Of a DNA stretch of 62,932 bases, positions 1 through 8,832 are shown piece after piece. Source of the stretch: Gemmatimonadota bacterium (GTDB lineage: Bacteria; Gemmatimonadota; Gemmatimonadetes; Gemmatimonadales; GWC2-71-9); NCBI GenBank assembly GCA_027294455.1, contig JAPULZ010000069.1:1-62932 (forward strand). Reading direction: 5' to 3'. Under the pieces are notes generated by a model. The model saw only the letters and a program-made list of their open reading frames with translations, was not told the origin of the DNA and ran no database searches. Numbering within the stretch: position 1 is the stretch's first letter; every line of letters starts with the position of its first letter. Both the position numbers and the translations under genes were made by a program.

Positions 1-27
1 CACTAGTCAGAGCAGAGAACCGGGCCA

Positions 28-110
28 TGGTGGGGGTAGGATTCGAACCTACGTAGGCTGTTGCCGGCAGATTTACAGTCTGCTCCCTTTAGCCACTCGG
101 GCACCCCACC
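28..110 (-). tRNA. tRNA-Tyr (anticodon GTA)
   Basis: Read on the minus strand this folds as a tRNA with a seven-base acceptor stem (GGTGGGG with CCCCACC), a T-loop TTCGAATC and the anticodon GTA in the loop CTGTAAA. The extra arm is long, as expected for a class II tRNA such as Tyr. The 3' CCA is not encoded. It follows tRNA-Thr closely, and the Thr(TGT)-Tyr(GTA) order is the common start of the tRNA cluster that precedes tuf in many bacteria; the rest would lie outside the left edge. Confidence 0.95.
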
Positions 111-211
111 GTGCCCGTCGCTGTTTCGACGCTCCCCAAAAAAGCCACCTCGGCCGAACATTGGCGGGGTGAACTCAAATGCACGGCGGGCCGTCCCGCC
201 CTGCGCACTGG

Positions 212-284
212 AGCTGACGAAGGGACTCGAACCCCCAACCTGCTGATTACAAATCAGCTGCTCTACCAATTGAGCTACGTCAGC
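212..284 (-). tRNA. tRNA-Thr (anticodon TGT)
   Basis: The minus strand gives a standard cloverleaf: acceptor GCTGACG paired with CGTCAGC, D-arm sequence AGCTCAATTGGTAGAGC, anticodon TGT in ATTTGTAATC, and T-loop GGTTCGAGTCC. CCA is not encoded. It is the first gene of a Thr-Tyr pair and sits about 24 nt downstream of the predicted transcription start. Confidence 0.95.
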
Positions 285-314
285 CGTTTCTGACCTGGTT
301 TCCTACAGACTCGT

Positions 315-343
315 AGGATAATCTGGGGTGGTTAAACCGTCAA
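315..343 (-). promoter_or_regulatory. Promoter of the tRNA-Thr/tRNA-Tyr unit
   Basis: On the minus strand a TTGACG -35 box is followed after exactly 17 bases by TATCCT (-10). The predicted start near 308 is just upstream of tRNA-Thr. A short inverted repeat (TCCTAC, six bases, GTAGGA) covers the -10 and start region. This is a motif-based call. Confidence 0.7.
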
Positions 344-379
344 CGGGCAGGAAAAATGGAGGTTCCGGCCGGGTTGGGA

Positions 380-1810
380 TCAACCGGCCAACTTCCTCCA
401 GCGAGTTCCCTCCGGGGTGTCCTCCAGGACGATGCCCGCGGCCGCCAGCTCGTCCCGGATCTGGTCGGCACCGGCAAAATCCCTGGATTTCCGGGCATCT
501 TCCCGGCCGGCGATGAGGCCCTCGACCCAGGCGGATTCCTCGGCGTCCACATCTCGCACTGCCGGCACGAGGCGCATCACGTCCATGGTCCGGTCCAGCG
601 CGGCAAGGGCGGCGGCACTCTCGGCGGGGGGCCACTCCGAGCCGTCCAGGGCTCGATTGGCTCCGCTCACGAAGACCGAGACGGCGGCCACGGCGTTCGG
701 CGCATTGAGGTCGTCGTCCATCGCCGCCCGAAACTGCGCCTCCAACGTCTCCCCCACCTCAGACGACGACGGCTGGGCCCCGGCGGCAGCCTCCACCAGC
801 CGACGACGAAGCTCACCGATCCGTTCGGTTCCCTTCCGGGCCGCTTCCAGGCCGGCGTCCGAAAAGCCGAGCTGCTTGCGATAGTGGGTCTGGAAAAACA
901 GCATGCGCACCGCGGCCGGGTCGACACCTTCCTCCTTGAGGTCTCGCGCCGTCAGGATGTTGCCGAATCGTTTGGACATCTTCGTGCCCTCGATCGTCAG
1001 GAACTCCCCATGGACCCAGTGGCGCGCGAAGGGGACCCCGGTCACCGCCTCGGACTGGGCAATTTCGTTCTCGTGGTGCGGAAATATGAGATCCACGCCT
1101 CCGGCGTGGATGTCCACCGTCTCGATGCCGAAACGGGAACGAATACGATCCAGGGCCATGGCCGAGCACTCCAAATGCCAGCCCGGGCGGCCGCGACCAA
1201 AGGGCGCATCCCAGGCCGCCGCCACCTTCTCATCCTGTTCCGAGGCGGTTTTCCAGAGCGCGAAATCTCGCACGTCTTCCTTCGTGTAGTCATCGCTCGC
1301 GACCCGGGCGCCCGATTTGAGCTCCCGCTTGTCCAACCGCGACAGCCGGCCGTAATCGGCGAAGCGATCCACGTGGAAATAGACGGAGCCGTCTTCGGCC
1401 CGGTACGCCACCTTCTTGTCGAGGAGATCCTGCACAAGCTGGACCATGGGGGCGATGAACCCGGTGGCGCGCGGATACTCGTGGGCCGGTTGGATGTGGA
1501 GGTAGTCCCGGTCGGCGAAGAACGCTTCGATGTAGGGGGCGGTGTGCTCCGTGATCGGCGCTCCCGCCCCGTCGGCCTCTGCGATGATGCGGTCGTCGAC
1601 GTCGGTGATGTTCATGATCTGGAATACCTCGAATCCGATGTAATCCAGATACCGGCGCAACAAATCCTGTGTCAGGAACGTGCGAAAGTTGCCGATATGG
1701 GCGTGGTTCCACACTGTCGGCCCGCAGGTATAGATGGTGACCCGGGGCGGAGCCAGCGGTTCGAACGGCTCGACCTTCCTCGACAGGGTATTGTACAAGC
1801 GCAGCGCCAT
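380..1810 (-). CDS. cysS: Cysteinyl-tRNA synthetase
   Basis: Charges tRNA-Cys with cysteine in the cytoplasm. The 476-residue class I synthetase has the Zn-binding start CGPTVW near residue 29, the HIGH-type motif HAHIGN just after it, the second zinc region with GWHLECSAM, HHENE, and the KMSKS-type loop KMSKR. The DALR-like helical end is present, so the length is normal. It runs toward the tRNA pair on the same strand, and the tRNA promoter lies between them. It starts 31 nt downstream of the pspA stop. The identification is secure. Confidence 0.97.
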   Translation of the reverse strand: MALRLYNTLSRKVEPFEPLAPPRVTIYTCGPTVWNHAHIGNFRTFLTQDLLRRYLDYIGFEVFQIMNITDVDDRIIAEADGAGAPITEHTAPYIEAFFADRDYLHIQPAHEYPRATGFIAPMVQLVQDLLDKKVAYRAEDGSVYFHVDRFADYGRLSRLDKRELKSGARVASDDYTKEDVRDFALWKTASEQDEKVAAAWDAPFGRGRPGWHLECSAMALDRIRSRFGIETVDIHAGGVDLIFPHHENEIAQSEAVTGVPFARHWVHGEFLTIEGTKMSKRFGNILTARDLKEEGVDPAAVRMLFFQTHYRKQLGFSDAGLEAARKGTERIGELRRRLVEAAAGAQPSSSEVGETLEAQFRAAMDDDLNAPNAVAAVSVFVSGANRALDGSEWPPAESAAALAALDRTMDVMRLVPAVRDVDAEESAWVEGLIAGREDARKSRDFAGADQIRDELAAAGIVLEDTPEGTRWRKLAG

Positions 1811-1841
1811 GGCGGGAACTTAGCAAGCGCTCGCGGTGGGT

Positions 1842-2606
1842 CTAGCTCTCCTTGTCGTCCTTGACGATCTCCGCGTCCTCGATGGATTCGGCATCGCCGT
1901 CGGTGAGGAGGCGCTCCTTGGAATCGCCCGATCCGAGCAGTCCCATCTGCCGCTTCAACTCCAACAACTGTTGATCGGCCCCGCCGTCGTACTCGAGGGC
2001 GGCGAAGTCCCTGGACAATTGGTCCCCGGTGAGCTCCTCGGTCAGCTCGGCAGCGGCGAGCTGCTTGCGCTCCACCTCTTCGATCTTCGCGGCCATTCGC
2101 TCGAAGTGCTCGAACGCGCTGGTGTCGCCCATGGACGACATGGTCCTCTGAATACGCTGCTGGGCCTCCGCACGCTTTTGGCGGGCGATCAACAGGTTCT
2201 TCTTCCGCTTCGCCTCTTCGATCTTGTCGTTGAGACTGCGCAACGACGCCTTGAGGGCCTCACTTTCAGACTTGTGCCGCACCCACGTCTCGTGGAGGGC
2301 CTGAGCGGCCTGCCGATACTCGTTGTGCCGCATCAACGCCTGTTTGGCAAGGTCGTCCCGCCCTTGCTCCACGCCCAGCATGGCCCGGCGCTGCCACTCG
2401 TCGGCCTGTTGCTTCTCCTTCTCGACTTGGGCCTGGAGTTTCTTTTCGTCCGCGATGGCCGACGCCACTTCCTGTTTGGCCTTGGCCAACTGGCTGCGCA
2501 TGTCGGCGATCAACTGATTGAGGACCTTCTCCGGGTCCTCCGCCTTGCTGATTAGATCGTTGATATTCGATTTGAGGAGCGTACCAAGACGATCGAAGAT
2601 CCCCAT
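1842..2606 (-). CDS. pspA: PspA/IM30 family envelope-stress protein
   Basis: A 254-residue coiled-coil protein of the PspA/Vipp1 (ESCRT-III-like) family, which polymerises on the inner face of the cytoplasmic membrane and limits proton leak. The start MGIFDRLGTLLKSNIND is the characteristic amphipathic helix, followed by long charged helices with few glycines. The acidic C-terminal tail (about residues 215-254) extends past the usual PspA end. The upstream YbjN-like gene stops 5 nt before it, so the two are probably co-transcribed. No PspF-type activator or sigma-54 promoter was seen nearby. Confidence 0.93.
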   Translation of the reverse strand: MGIFDRLGTLLKSNINDLISKAEDPEKVLNQLIADMRSQLAKAKQEVASAIADEKKLQAQVEKEKQQADEWQRRAMLGVEQGRDDLAKQALMRHNEYRQAAQALHETWVRHKSESEALKASLRSLNDKIEEAKRKKNLLIARQKRAEAQQRIQRTMSSMGDTSAFEHFERMAAKIEEVERKQLAAAELTEELTGDQLSRDFAALEYDGGADQQLLELKRQMGLLGSGDSKERLLTDGDAESIEDAEIVKDDKES

Positions 2607-2611
2607 AACCG

Positions 2612-3004
2612 TTACTCCTGGAACGACGCGAGGGCCGACATGTGCGACGCCAGCGCCAGCGTGATCGAGTCGACACTAGATTGAAACTCGTTGAAATCGA
2701 GGTTTTCGAGCTGGAGGGCATCGGTGAGCACCACGAGGGACCCCTCGATCCCGTACGACCCGTGCACCAGACCTTCCGCGTTCAGCTCCAGCAGCTTGTG
2801 CATGAGGTCCGTCTTCGCCTGGCCGTTCTCCGGGAGATCCATCACCCTGACCCGGAACACCGCCACCGGGGGATCGTAGCTCACGACGATCTGCGTGCCT
2901 TGATCGTCGGGCGTCAGCACCCATATGCCTTTCTCCACCTCTTCGCTATTGACGGAACTGTCGAGACGGCCTATGAAACTCTCGATGTCTTCCCGATTCG
3001 CCAT
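2612..3004 (-). CDS. YbjN-like domain protein
   Basis: A 130-residue soluble protein with the alternating beta-alpha pattern of the YbjN/CesT-like (type III secretion chaperone-like) fold: an N-terminal helix, a strand block around GIWVLTPDD and IVVSYDPP, then a helix with LLELNAEGLVHGSYGIEG. Proteins of this fold act as chaperones or regulators, but the substrate is unknown. It lies 5 nt upstream of pspA on the same strand, which suggests a role with PspA. Family assignment is by fold-like pattern, so confidence is moderate. Confidence 0.75.
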   Translation of the reverse strand: MANREDIESFIGRLDSSVNSEEVEKGIWVLTPDDQGTQIVVSYDPPVAVFRVRVMDLPENGQAKTDLMHKLLELNAEGLVHGSYGIEGSLVVLTDALQLENLDFNEFQSSVDSITLALASHMSALASFQE

Positions 3005-3201
3005 GCATGCCTCCGATTCGAGCCTGGGCGCCCCGGCGCCCCGATGACCCTGGCGCGCCGGTCGGACTCAGCCAGTTGAGGCTAACCCCGACGCGAAGAC
3101 CGTGCAACCGATCCCCGACGGCCACCATGGACCAACGTTATTGATGAGTATGCGGGGTGTCTGTAGTCTGAGTCGTTCTACGCCCGAGACCCAGAAAGGT
3201 T

Positions 3202-3495
3202 TCAATCTTGAACGTCCGAGCCGTCCTTGAGTCGCCACTTGTCCTGGTCACGGGCCATGAGCCGCTCCGTAAAGTCCACTCGCTCTTGAAGATCGCCGAT
3301 TTCCCGCCGCATACCGTCTACTTCTTCCAGGAGTGAGTCGTGGGTCTCCTGGAGATAGCGGACCCGCTCGTCTGCCCCACCACCCACGGACCGGCCGCGT
3401 ATCCGATCGGCAATGGCCCGGCCGATGGGTGAGATGGCCAGGAGGAAGGCGGCTCCTCCACCAAAGATGAAAAAAATGGCGAGTTCGTCTTCCAT
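3202..3495 (-). CDS. Small PspB-like membrane protein 1
   Basis: A 97-residue protein with one N-terminal transmembrane helix (about residues 5-25, IFFIFGGGAAFLLAISPI), a basic loop, and a C-terminal coiled coil ending in ERVDFTERLMARDQDKW. The helix-plus-coiled-coil layout and the ERVDF-ERL signature resemble PspB, the small membrane partner of PspA/PspC. It is 18 nt downstream of a paralogue with the same signature and is followed by a gap of about 200 nt before the ybjN-pspA pair. The PspB link is inferred from layout and motif. Confidence 0.7.
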   Translation of the reverse strand: MEDELAIFFIFGGGAAFLLAISPIGRAIADRIRGRSVGGGADERVRYLQETHDSLLEEVDGMRREIGDLQERVDFTERLMARDQDKWRLKDGSDVQD

Positions 3496-3513
3496 TGGTG
3501 TCCCCTGGAATAA

Positions 3514-3798
3514 TTACGGTTCGGCCCGCAGTTGATCGGGCCGCTTCCCCTCCGCCAGCAACCGCTCCGCGAAGTCCACCCGATCCTCGAGCTCGGCCAC
3601 CCGATCCGGGATATCCTCGGAGCCCTCCAGCCGCGATCGCAGCTCTTCGAGCTCGGTGAGCACCTGATCGCTCCCCCCGCCGTCCTTGCGCCGCCATTTC
3701 CGCTCGAGATGCCGGCTGACAGTCCGCAGGAGCCCGAAGCCCAGGGCGGTCAACGAGAGGATCGAGATGATGGAAAGGGCCAAAACCTCATCGGGCAT
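3514..3798 (-). CDS. Small PspB-like membrane protein 2
   Basis: A 94-residue paralogue of the next gene: a single N-terminal membrane helix (about residues 4-24, rich in L, I and S), a basic segment, then a coiled coil with RVAELEDRVDFAERLLAEG. This C-terminal motif is very close to the end of PspB proteins. The ATG at 3798 is preferred over a GTG five codons upstream because GGGAGA sits at ribosome-binding distance. It probably forms an operon with the other small protein and belongs to the envelope-stress group. Confidence 0.72.
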   Translation of the reverse strand: MPDEVLALSIISILSLTALGFGLLRTVSRHLERKWRRKDGGGSDQVLTELEELRSRLEGSEDIPDRVAELEDRVDFAERLLAEGKRPDQLRAEP

Positions 3799-3930
3799 CG
3801 TTACGTCTCCCACCGGGGGTCAACCAGTCCTCCGTACGGCCACTGGACCAGCAAGTGTCAGCGCCAGGCATCGCCCCATCGTTGCCAACATGGCAGTTGC
3901 TAAATCTATGTGCCAGTTCCCCGCCCCGCC

Positions 3931-6870
3931 TCACTCGGCGACGGTCAGGGAACGACCTTTCGGCCCTGCCGATCCCTTCTTGCCGCGCTCGCCCCTCCCG
4001 GTGCGGGGACGATCGGCGGCGTCGCCGCGATTCCCCAACACTTTCCCGATGAACCGCCCCGTATGCGACTCCGGCACCTGGGCAACGGCCTCCGGCGTCC
4101 CGGCCGCCACGACGTAGCCTCCCTTTTCGCCGCCTTCAGCCCCCAGATCGATCACCCAGTCGGCGGTCTTGATCACGTCCAGGTTGTGTTCGATGACTAT
4201 GACGGTGTTGCCCTTGTCGACCAACCGATGCAAGACGCTCAGTAGCAGGCGTACGTCCTCGAAGTGCAACCCCGTGGTCGGCTCGTCGAGGATGTACATC
4301 GTACGTCCCGTATCGCGCTTGCTCAGCTCGGTCGCCAGCTTGACCCGTTGCGCTTCGCCCCCCGAAAGGGTCGTCGCACTCTGGCCCAGTTGGATATACC
4401 CCAAGCCCACGTCGTTCAAGATCTCGAGCTTGGCGCGAGTGCGCGGCTGATTCTCGAAGAAATCGAGGGCGTCGGCCACGGTCATTCCCAGCACGTCAGC
4501 GATGGACTTGCCCCGATAACGCACATCCAGCGTTTCCCGATTATAGCGCCGCCCATTGCACACCTCGCACTCGACGTAAACGTCGGGAAGAAAGTGCATC
4601 TCGATCTTGACAAGGCCATCGCCCTGACACGACTCGCAGCGCCCGCCCTTGACGTTGAACGAAAACCGCCCCGGCCCGTAGCCGCGAATCTTGGACTCGG
4701 CCAGTTGCGAGAACAGCTCCCGAATCGGCGTGAACAGTCCGGTGTAGGTAGCGGGATTCGACCGCGGGGTCCGGCCAATCGGGCTTTGGTCGATGTCGAG
4801 CACTTTGTCGAGCTGGTCGAGTCCCTCGATGCTATCGTGATCCCCCGGAAGGGTATTGCTGCGGTAGAGGTGCCGCGCCAGCGCCCGATACAGGGTGTCG
4901 GTGACCAGCGTGGATTTGCCGGAGCCGGACACACCCGTGACGGCGACGAAAGACCCCAGCGGAAACTCCACGTCCAGGTTCTTCAGGTTGTGTTGCCGGG
5001 CCCCCCGGAGCATGAGCCGGCGCCGGGGCGGGGCCACCCGACGGCTCGACGGCACCGCAATGCGCAGATCGCCCCGGAGATACTTGGCTGTGAGCGACGT
5101 GGGATGCGCCATCACCTCGGGCAACGCCCCGGCGACCATGATGTCCCCCCCGTCACGCCCGGCCCGCGGGCCGAGGTCGACGATGTAGTCGGCGGATCGA
5201 ATGGTCTCCTCGTCATGTTCCACGACGATCACGGTATTGCCCAGGTCCCGGAGCCCCATGAGCGTGCGCAACAGACGCCGATTGTCTCGTGGATGCAACC
5301 CGATGGACGGTTCGTCCAGGATGTAGAGCACGCCGACCAACCGGCTGCCGATCTGGGTCGCGAGCCGAATCCGTTGCGCCTCCCCGCCCGAGAGGGACGA
5401 CGCGGCGCGACCCAGGGTCAGATAGCCCAACCCCACGTCGGTGAGGAAGCGCAGCCGGTCGGTGACCTCTTTGAGAATCGGGTGGGCGATCTCGGCGTCC
5501 AGACCGCCCAGACCGCCCGCCTCCTCGAAGAACGCCAGCACTTCATCTACCGGCTCGTCGAGGATGTCGCCGATGCCGCGGTCGAGCACGGTGACGCAGA
5601 GGCTCTCGGGCTTCAGTCGCCGACCGTCACACGCCGAACACGCCCGCTCCGTCATGTACTCGGCCAACTGGGCCCGCACCGCATCCGAGGTCGTCTCGTC
5701 ATACCGCCGGTGCAGGTTTTTGAGGATTCCTTCCCACTCCGTCTCGTACCGCCCCGCCCGGCGCCCGCGCCCGTACTCGAAAGTGAATTTCTTCCCGGGA
5801 ATCCCCTCCAGGAGGGCCTTCTGTACGCGCGGTGGATAGCTGCCCCACGGCTCAGCCGGATCGAACCCCAGGGCCTTGGCCAGCGTCGGCAGCACGTTGT
5901 TGCGCAGGTAGCCGGACGGGTCGCCCCAGGGCAGCACGACACCCTCCAGGATCGCGATCGACGGATCGCCCAGCACGAGCTCGGGACTCGCGATCCGGCT
6001 GGTGCCGAGCCCCCCGCACGCCTCGCACGCGCCGAACGGGGTGTTGAAGGAGAACTGCCGCGGTTCGAGCTCGGCAAATGAGAATCCGCACTCGGGGCAG
6101 GCGAATTGCTCGGAAAACAGGGTTGATCGGCCGGCGCCCCGCCCCGACTTCCCGTACCGGAGGACCTCCACCAGACCGTCGGCAGAGCGGAGTGCCGTCT
6201 CCAGGGAGTCGTGTAGCCGGCTGCGGTCCTTGGCCCGCACCACGAGCCGATCGACGATGAGCCCAATATCATGGCTCTGCCGCCGGTTCAGTCGCGGTGG
6301 TTCGGAGAGATCGTACATCTCCCCGTCGACCCGCACACGGGCGAACCCCTGTTTCCGCCCGCTCTCAAACAGCTCCTTGAATTCCCCCTTCCGGCCCCGG
6401 ATGAGCGGAGCCACGACCTCGATCCGGGTCCCCTCGGGCCATCCCAACACGGTGTCGGCGATCTGGGTGGCGCTCTGTCGCCGGATCGGGGAGCCGTCGT
6501 TCGGACAATGCGGCGTGCCGACCCGCGCCCAGAGCAGGCGAAGATAGTCGTAGATCTCCGTGACCGTACCGACGGTCGATCTCGGATTGTGACCCGCCGA
6601 TTTCTGTTGGATGGCGATCGCCGGCGACAGCCCTTCGATCACGTCCACGTCAGGCTTCTCCATCAGTCCGAGGAATTGCCGGGCGTACGCAGACAAGGAT
6701 TCCACGTATCGCCGCTGCCCTTCGGCGTAGATGGTATCGAAGGCCAGGGAGGATTTGCCGGATCCGGACAGGCCTGTGACGACGGTGAGCCGGTTGCGGG
6801 GGATTTCCACGGAGATGTCCCGCAAGTTGTGCACGCGGGCTCCCCGAATGATCAGGCGATCTTCTAGCAT
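3931..6870 (-). CDS. uvrA: Excinuclease ABC subunit A
   Basis: DNA damage-recognition ATPase of nucleotide excision repair; it loads UvrB. The 979-residue protein has two ABC modules: Walker [13 protein letters not shown] near residue 33 and [12 protein letters not shown] near residue 645, signatures [10 protein letters not shown] and [10 protein letters not shown], and Walker B segments [13 protein letters not shown] and [13 protein letters not shown]. Zinc-finger cysteines are visible ([28 protein letters not shown]). The basic C-terminal tail is slightly longer than usual. It is divergent from the cutA operon. No LexA box was recognised upstream. Confidence 0.98.
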   Translation of the reverse strand: MLEDRLIIRGARVHNLRDISVEIPRNRLTVVTGLSGSGKSSLAFDTIYAEGQRRYVESLSAYARQFLGLMEKPDVDVIEGLSPAIAIQQKSAGHNPRSTVGTVTEIYDYLRLLWARVGTPHCPNDGSPIRRQSATQIADTVLGWPEGTRIEVVAPLIRGRKGEFKELFESGRKQGFARVRVDGEMYDLSEPPRLNRRQSHDIGLIVDRLVVRAKDRSRLHDSLETALRSADGLVEVLRYGKSGRGAGRSTLFSEQFACPECGFSFAELEPRQFSFNTPFGACEACGGLGTSRIASPELVLGDPSIAILEGVVLPWGDPSGYLRNNVLPTLAKALGFDPAEPWGSYPPRVQKALLEGIPGKKFTFEYGRGRRAGRYETEWEGILKNLHRRYDETTSDAVRAQLAEYMTERACSACDGRRLKPESLCVTVLDRGIGDILDEPVDEVLAFFEEAGGLGGLDAEIAHPILKEVTDRLRFLTDVGLGYLTLGRAASSLSGGEAQRIRLATQIGSRLVGVLYILDEPSIGLHPRDNRRLLRTLMGLRDLGNTVIVVEHDEETIRSADYIVDLGPRAGRDGGDIMVAGALPEVMAHPTSLTAKYLRGDLRIAVPSSRRVAPPRRRLMLRGARQHNLKNLDVEFPLGSFVAVTGVSGSGKSTLVTDTLYRALARHLYRSNTLPGDHDSIEGLDQLDKVLDIDQSPIGRTPRSNPATYTGLFTPIRELFSQLAESKIRGYGPGRFSFNVKGGRCESCQGDGLVKIEMHFLPDVYVECEVCNGRRYNRETLDVRYRGKSIADVLGMTVADALDFFENQPRTRAKLEILNDVGLGYIQLGQSATTLSGGEAQRVKLATELSKRDTGRTMYILDEPTTGLHFEDVRLLLSVLHRLVDKGNTVIVIEHNLDVIKTADWVIDLGAEGGEKGGYVVAAGTPEAVAQVPESHTGRFIGKVLGNRGDAADRPRTGRGERGKKGSAGPKGRSLTVAE

Positions 6871-7022
6871 AGCCTTTAAAGCTAGGCAGGAGCTGGATCT
6901 GCGGTCAACCGTCCGGTGTGCTCCGCTTTCTTGCTATTGGGCCGAGCGTTTCATACTTTGTGGCCCCGACTTTCGACAGTATTCATTTAGGGAACAACAC
7001 CTCAGGGACGCGTTTTCGCTGT

Positions 7023-7379
7023 ATGCCGGGAGAGATCCCAAGCCGAGCCACCCACCTCGTGGTGCTCACGACGGTGGGCAATGAAGACGAGGCTCGAGGT
7101 TTGATTCGGGGCTTGGTGGAGGATCGCGTGGTGGCGTGTGGAACGCTGGTGGACGTGGCGTCGATCTTTCGCTGGAAGGGCGCCGTCACGGAAGAGCCCG
7201 AGGTGCTGGTGCTGCTGAAAACCCGGCGCGCCTTGTGGCATGAGCTCGAAGCCGCGATCGAGCGTCGACATCCGTACGACGTGCCTGAGCTGTTGGCGCT
7301 GCCCGTCGAAGCCGGCCTGAATCGCTACCTCGATTGGGTAGATCAGGAAACCTCGGACACGGAGACGAGCCTACCATGA
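7023..7379 (+). CDS. cutA: CutA-family protein
   Basis: A 118-residue trimeric ferredoxin-fold protein, historically linked to divalent metal tolerance although its function is still debated. Seen: [20 protein letters not shown], the conserved [17 protein letters not shown] block (equivalent of the usual N-V-x-S-x-Y-x-W-x-G stretch), and [16 protein letters not shown] near the end. The ATG at 7023 gives a family-sized protein; an upstream in-frame start would add an unsupported leader. Its stop overlaps the next gene's start by ATGA. Confidence 0.92.
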   Translation: MPGEIPSRATHLVVLTTVGNEDEARGLIRGLVEDRVVACGTLVDVASIFRWKGAVTEEPEVLVLLKTRRALWHELEAAIERRHPYDVPELLALPVEAGLNRYLDWVDQETSDTETSLP

Positions 7380-8332
7380 ATCGGACCGCGCAAAATCGTC
7401 GTCACCGCCGGCGGAGGGCAGTGGAGCGAGCCCTCCGCGGTGTGTCGTCTGCGACGCCGCAGCGCGGTTCCGAACACGAGGGGCCGTCTTCAGAAACGGA
7501 GCCGTCTTCCGAGATGAAACCTCCTGCCAACAAGTCGGGCGACAAGCCCAAGCTTCCCTTCGAAATCGCCGAAGACCATTTGCGCCCGGCCACCGGCGGC
7601 CCGAAGGACCCTCCGCCGCCCGAAGCGGCCGCAACACGCGAGCCCGTACAGGAGGGAGAGCCCGTGAACAGCGACACCCAAACACTGGAACCCACCCAGA
7701 CTCCAGACTCACCGTCCGCCGAGGACTTGCTGTACAATGCGGCCCGCGAAGCCCATGCCCAGGGTGAAACCAAGCGCGCCATCGCCATCTATCGGGAGTT
7801 GCTGGGTCTGGAGCCGAATCACATCCGCGCCCGCAACAACCTGGGACTGTTGCTCGATCAGACCGGCAATCACGAAGAAGCGCTCCACGAACTCCAGCGC
7901 TGCCTCAACGCCGAGCCCAACAACCCCCAGGTGCTGGTGAACCGGGGCGCCGTCCTGGGCGCGCTGGGCCGCTACATCGAGGCCGAGGCGGACCTGCGCC
8001 AAGCCCTCGAGCACGACACGACCAATGCCGAGGCCTATTTCAATCTCGGCCTTCTCATGTCCCGCAAGGGCCTGTGGGGGGACGCGCTTCCCCACCTGCG
8101 GCGCTCCATCGAGCTGGATTCGAGCCGGGCCCCCGCATACACCTACCTGGGCGATGCGCTGAACCACGTGGATGACCTGAAAGGCGCATTGCAGGCCTAT
8201 CAGCGGTCCGTCGAGCTCGTCCCGAACAACGGCAAGGCATTCTACGGACTCGGCATCATCTACGACCGGATGCACAAGCCCGAAGAGGCCCAGCAAATGT
8301 ACCGCCGCTCCCGAGAGCTCACCGGCAGGTGA
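7376..8332 (+). CDS. TPR-repeat protein with basic, disordered N-terminus
   Basis: A 318-residue protein whose first about 115 residues are low-complexity: an Arg-rich start, then Pro, Glu and Ser. Residues about 118-316 form about six tetratricopeptide repeats (blocks such as ARNNLGLLLDQTGNHEEALH, AYFNLGLLMSRKGLW, AYTYLGDALNHVDDLKGALQ). TPR arrays mediate protein contacts. No signal peptide or membrane helix is seen. The start overlaps the cutA stop (ATGA) and the end overlaps the macro-domain gene (GTGA), so it sits in a translationally coupled operon. The partner is unknown. Confidence 0.85.
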   Translation: MNRTAQNRRHRRRRAVERALRGVSSATPQRGSEHEGPSSETEPSSEMKPPANKSGDKPKLPFEIAEDHLRPATGGPKDPPPPEAAATREPVQEGEPVNSDTQTLEPTQTPDSPSAEDLLYNAAREAHAQGETKRAIAIYRELLGLEPNHIRARNNLGLLLDQTGNHEEALHELQRCLNAEPNNPQVLVNRGAVLGALGRYIEAEADLRQALEHDTTNAEAYFNLGLLMSRKGLWGDALPHLRRSIELDSSRAPAYTYLGDALNHVDDLKGALQAYQRSVELVPNNGKAFYGLGIIYDRMHKPEEAQQMYRRSRELTGR

Positions 8333-8832
8333 TTCGTGTGGTCGTCGACAACCTCGCGTTCGTCGACGTGGACGCGGTGGTTCGACCCGCCACCGACGTA
8401 TTGGAGCCCACCACCTCGGCTCTTCGGCATTTCGATGAGATCGGTGGTACCCGTTTCAAGGAGCAACTCCAGCTACGCGATCCCCTCGCCATCGGTGCGG
8501 CCGTCGTCACAGACGCGGGCGAGCTGGCGAGCAAGTTTGTGATCCATGCCATCATACGAAGCGGGTCCGAGCAGGTCTCGGCCGACGGGGTCAGGCGGGC
8601 CCTGGTGAGCACCCTTCAGCGGGCCGCCGCCTGGCAGTTCGGCGCGGTGGCGCTGCCCCCGGTGGGAACCGGACCAGGCAACCTCCCCATCGAGCAAGCG
8701 GCGCAGCTCATGTGCGAGGTCGTACAAGCGCATACGCGGCAGGAGGCCTTCCCGTCGGAGATCCGAATCGTGGTCGAAACCGAGGACGAAAAGACCATGT
8801 TCGAACATCTCTTGAAAACGGCGGTCCAATGA
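8329..8832 (+). CDS. Divergent macro-domain protein
   Basis: A 167-residue single-domain protein of the macro (ADP-ribose-binding) fold. Recognisable elements: a DVDAVV strand near residue 13, AAVVTDAGELASKFVIHAII, and ALPPVGTGPGNLPIEQAA, the equivalent of the usual TG-hG-hP phosphate loop. The first loop, normally NAAN in ADP-ribosyl hydrolases, reads RPATDVLEPT here, so the catalytic Asn is absent and hydrolysis is doubtful; ligand binding may remain. It starts with GTG overlapping the preceding stop and ends overlapping the transglutaminase start. Confidence 0.8.
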   Translation: MIRVVVDNLAFVDVDAVVRPATDVLEPTTSALRHFDEIGGTRFKEQLQLRDPLAIGAAVVTDAGELASKFVIHAIIRSGSEQVSADGVRRALVSTLQRAAAWQFGAVALPPVGTGPGNLPIEQAAQLMCEVVQAHTRQEAFPSEIRIVVETEDEKTMFEHLLKTAVQ

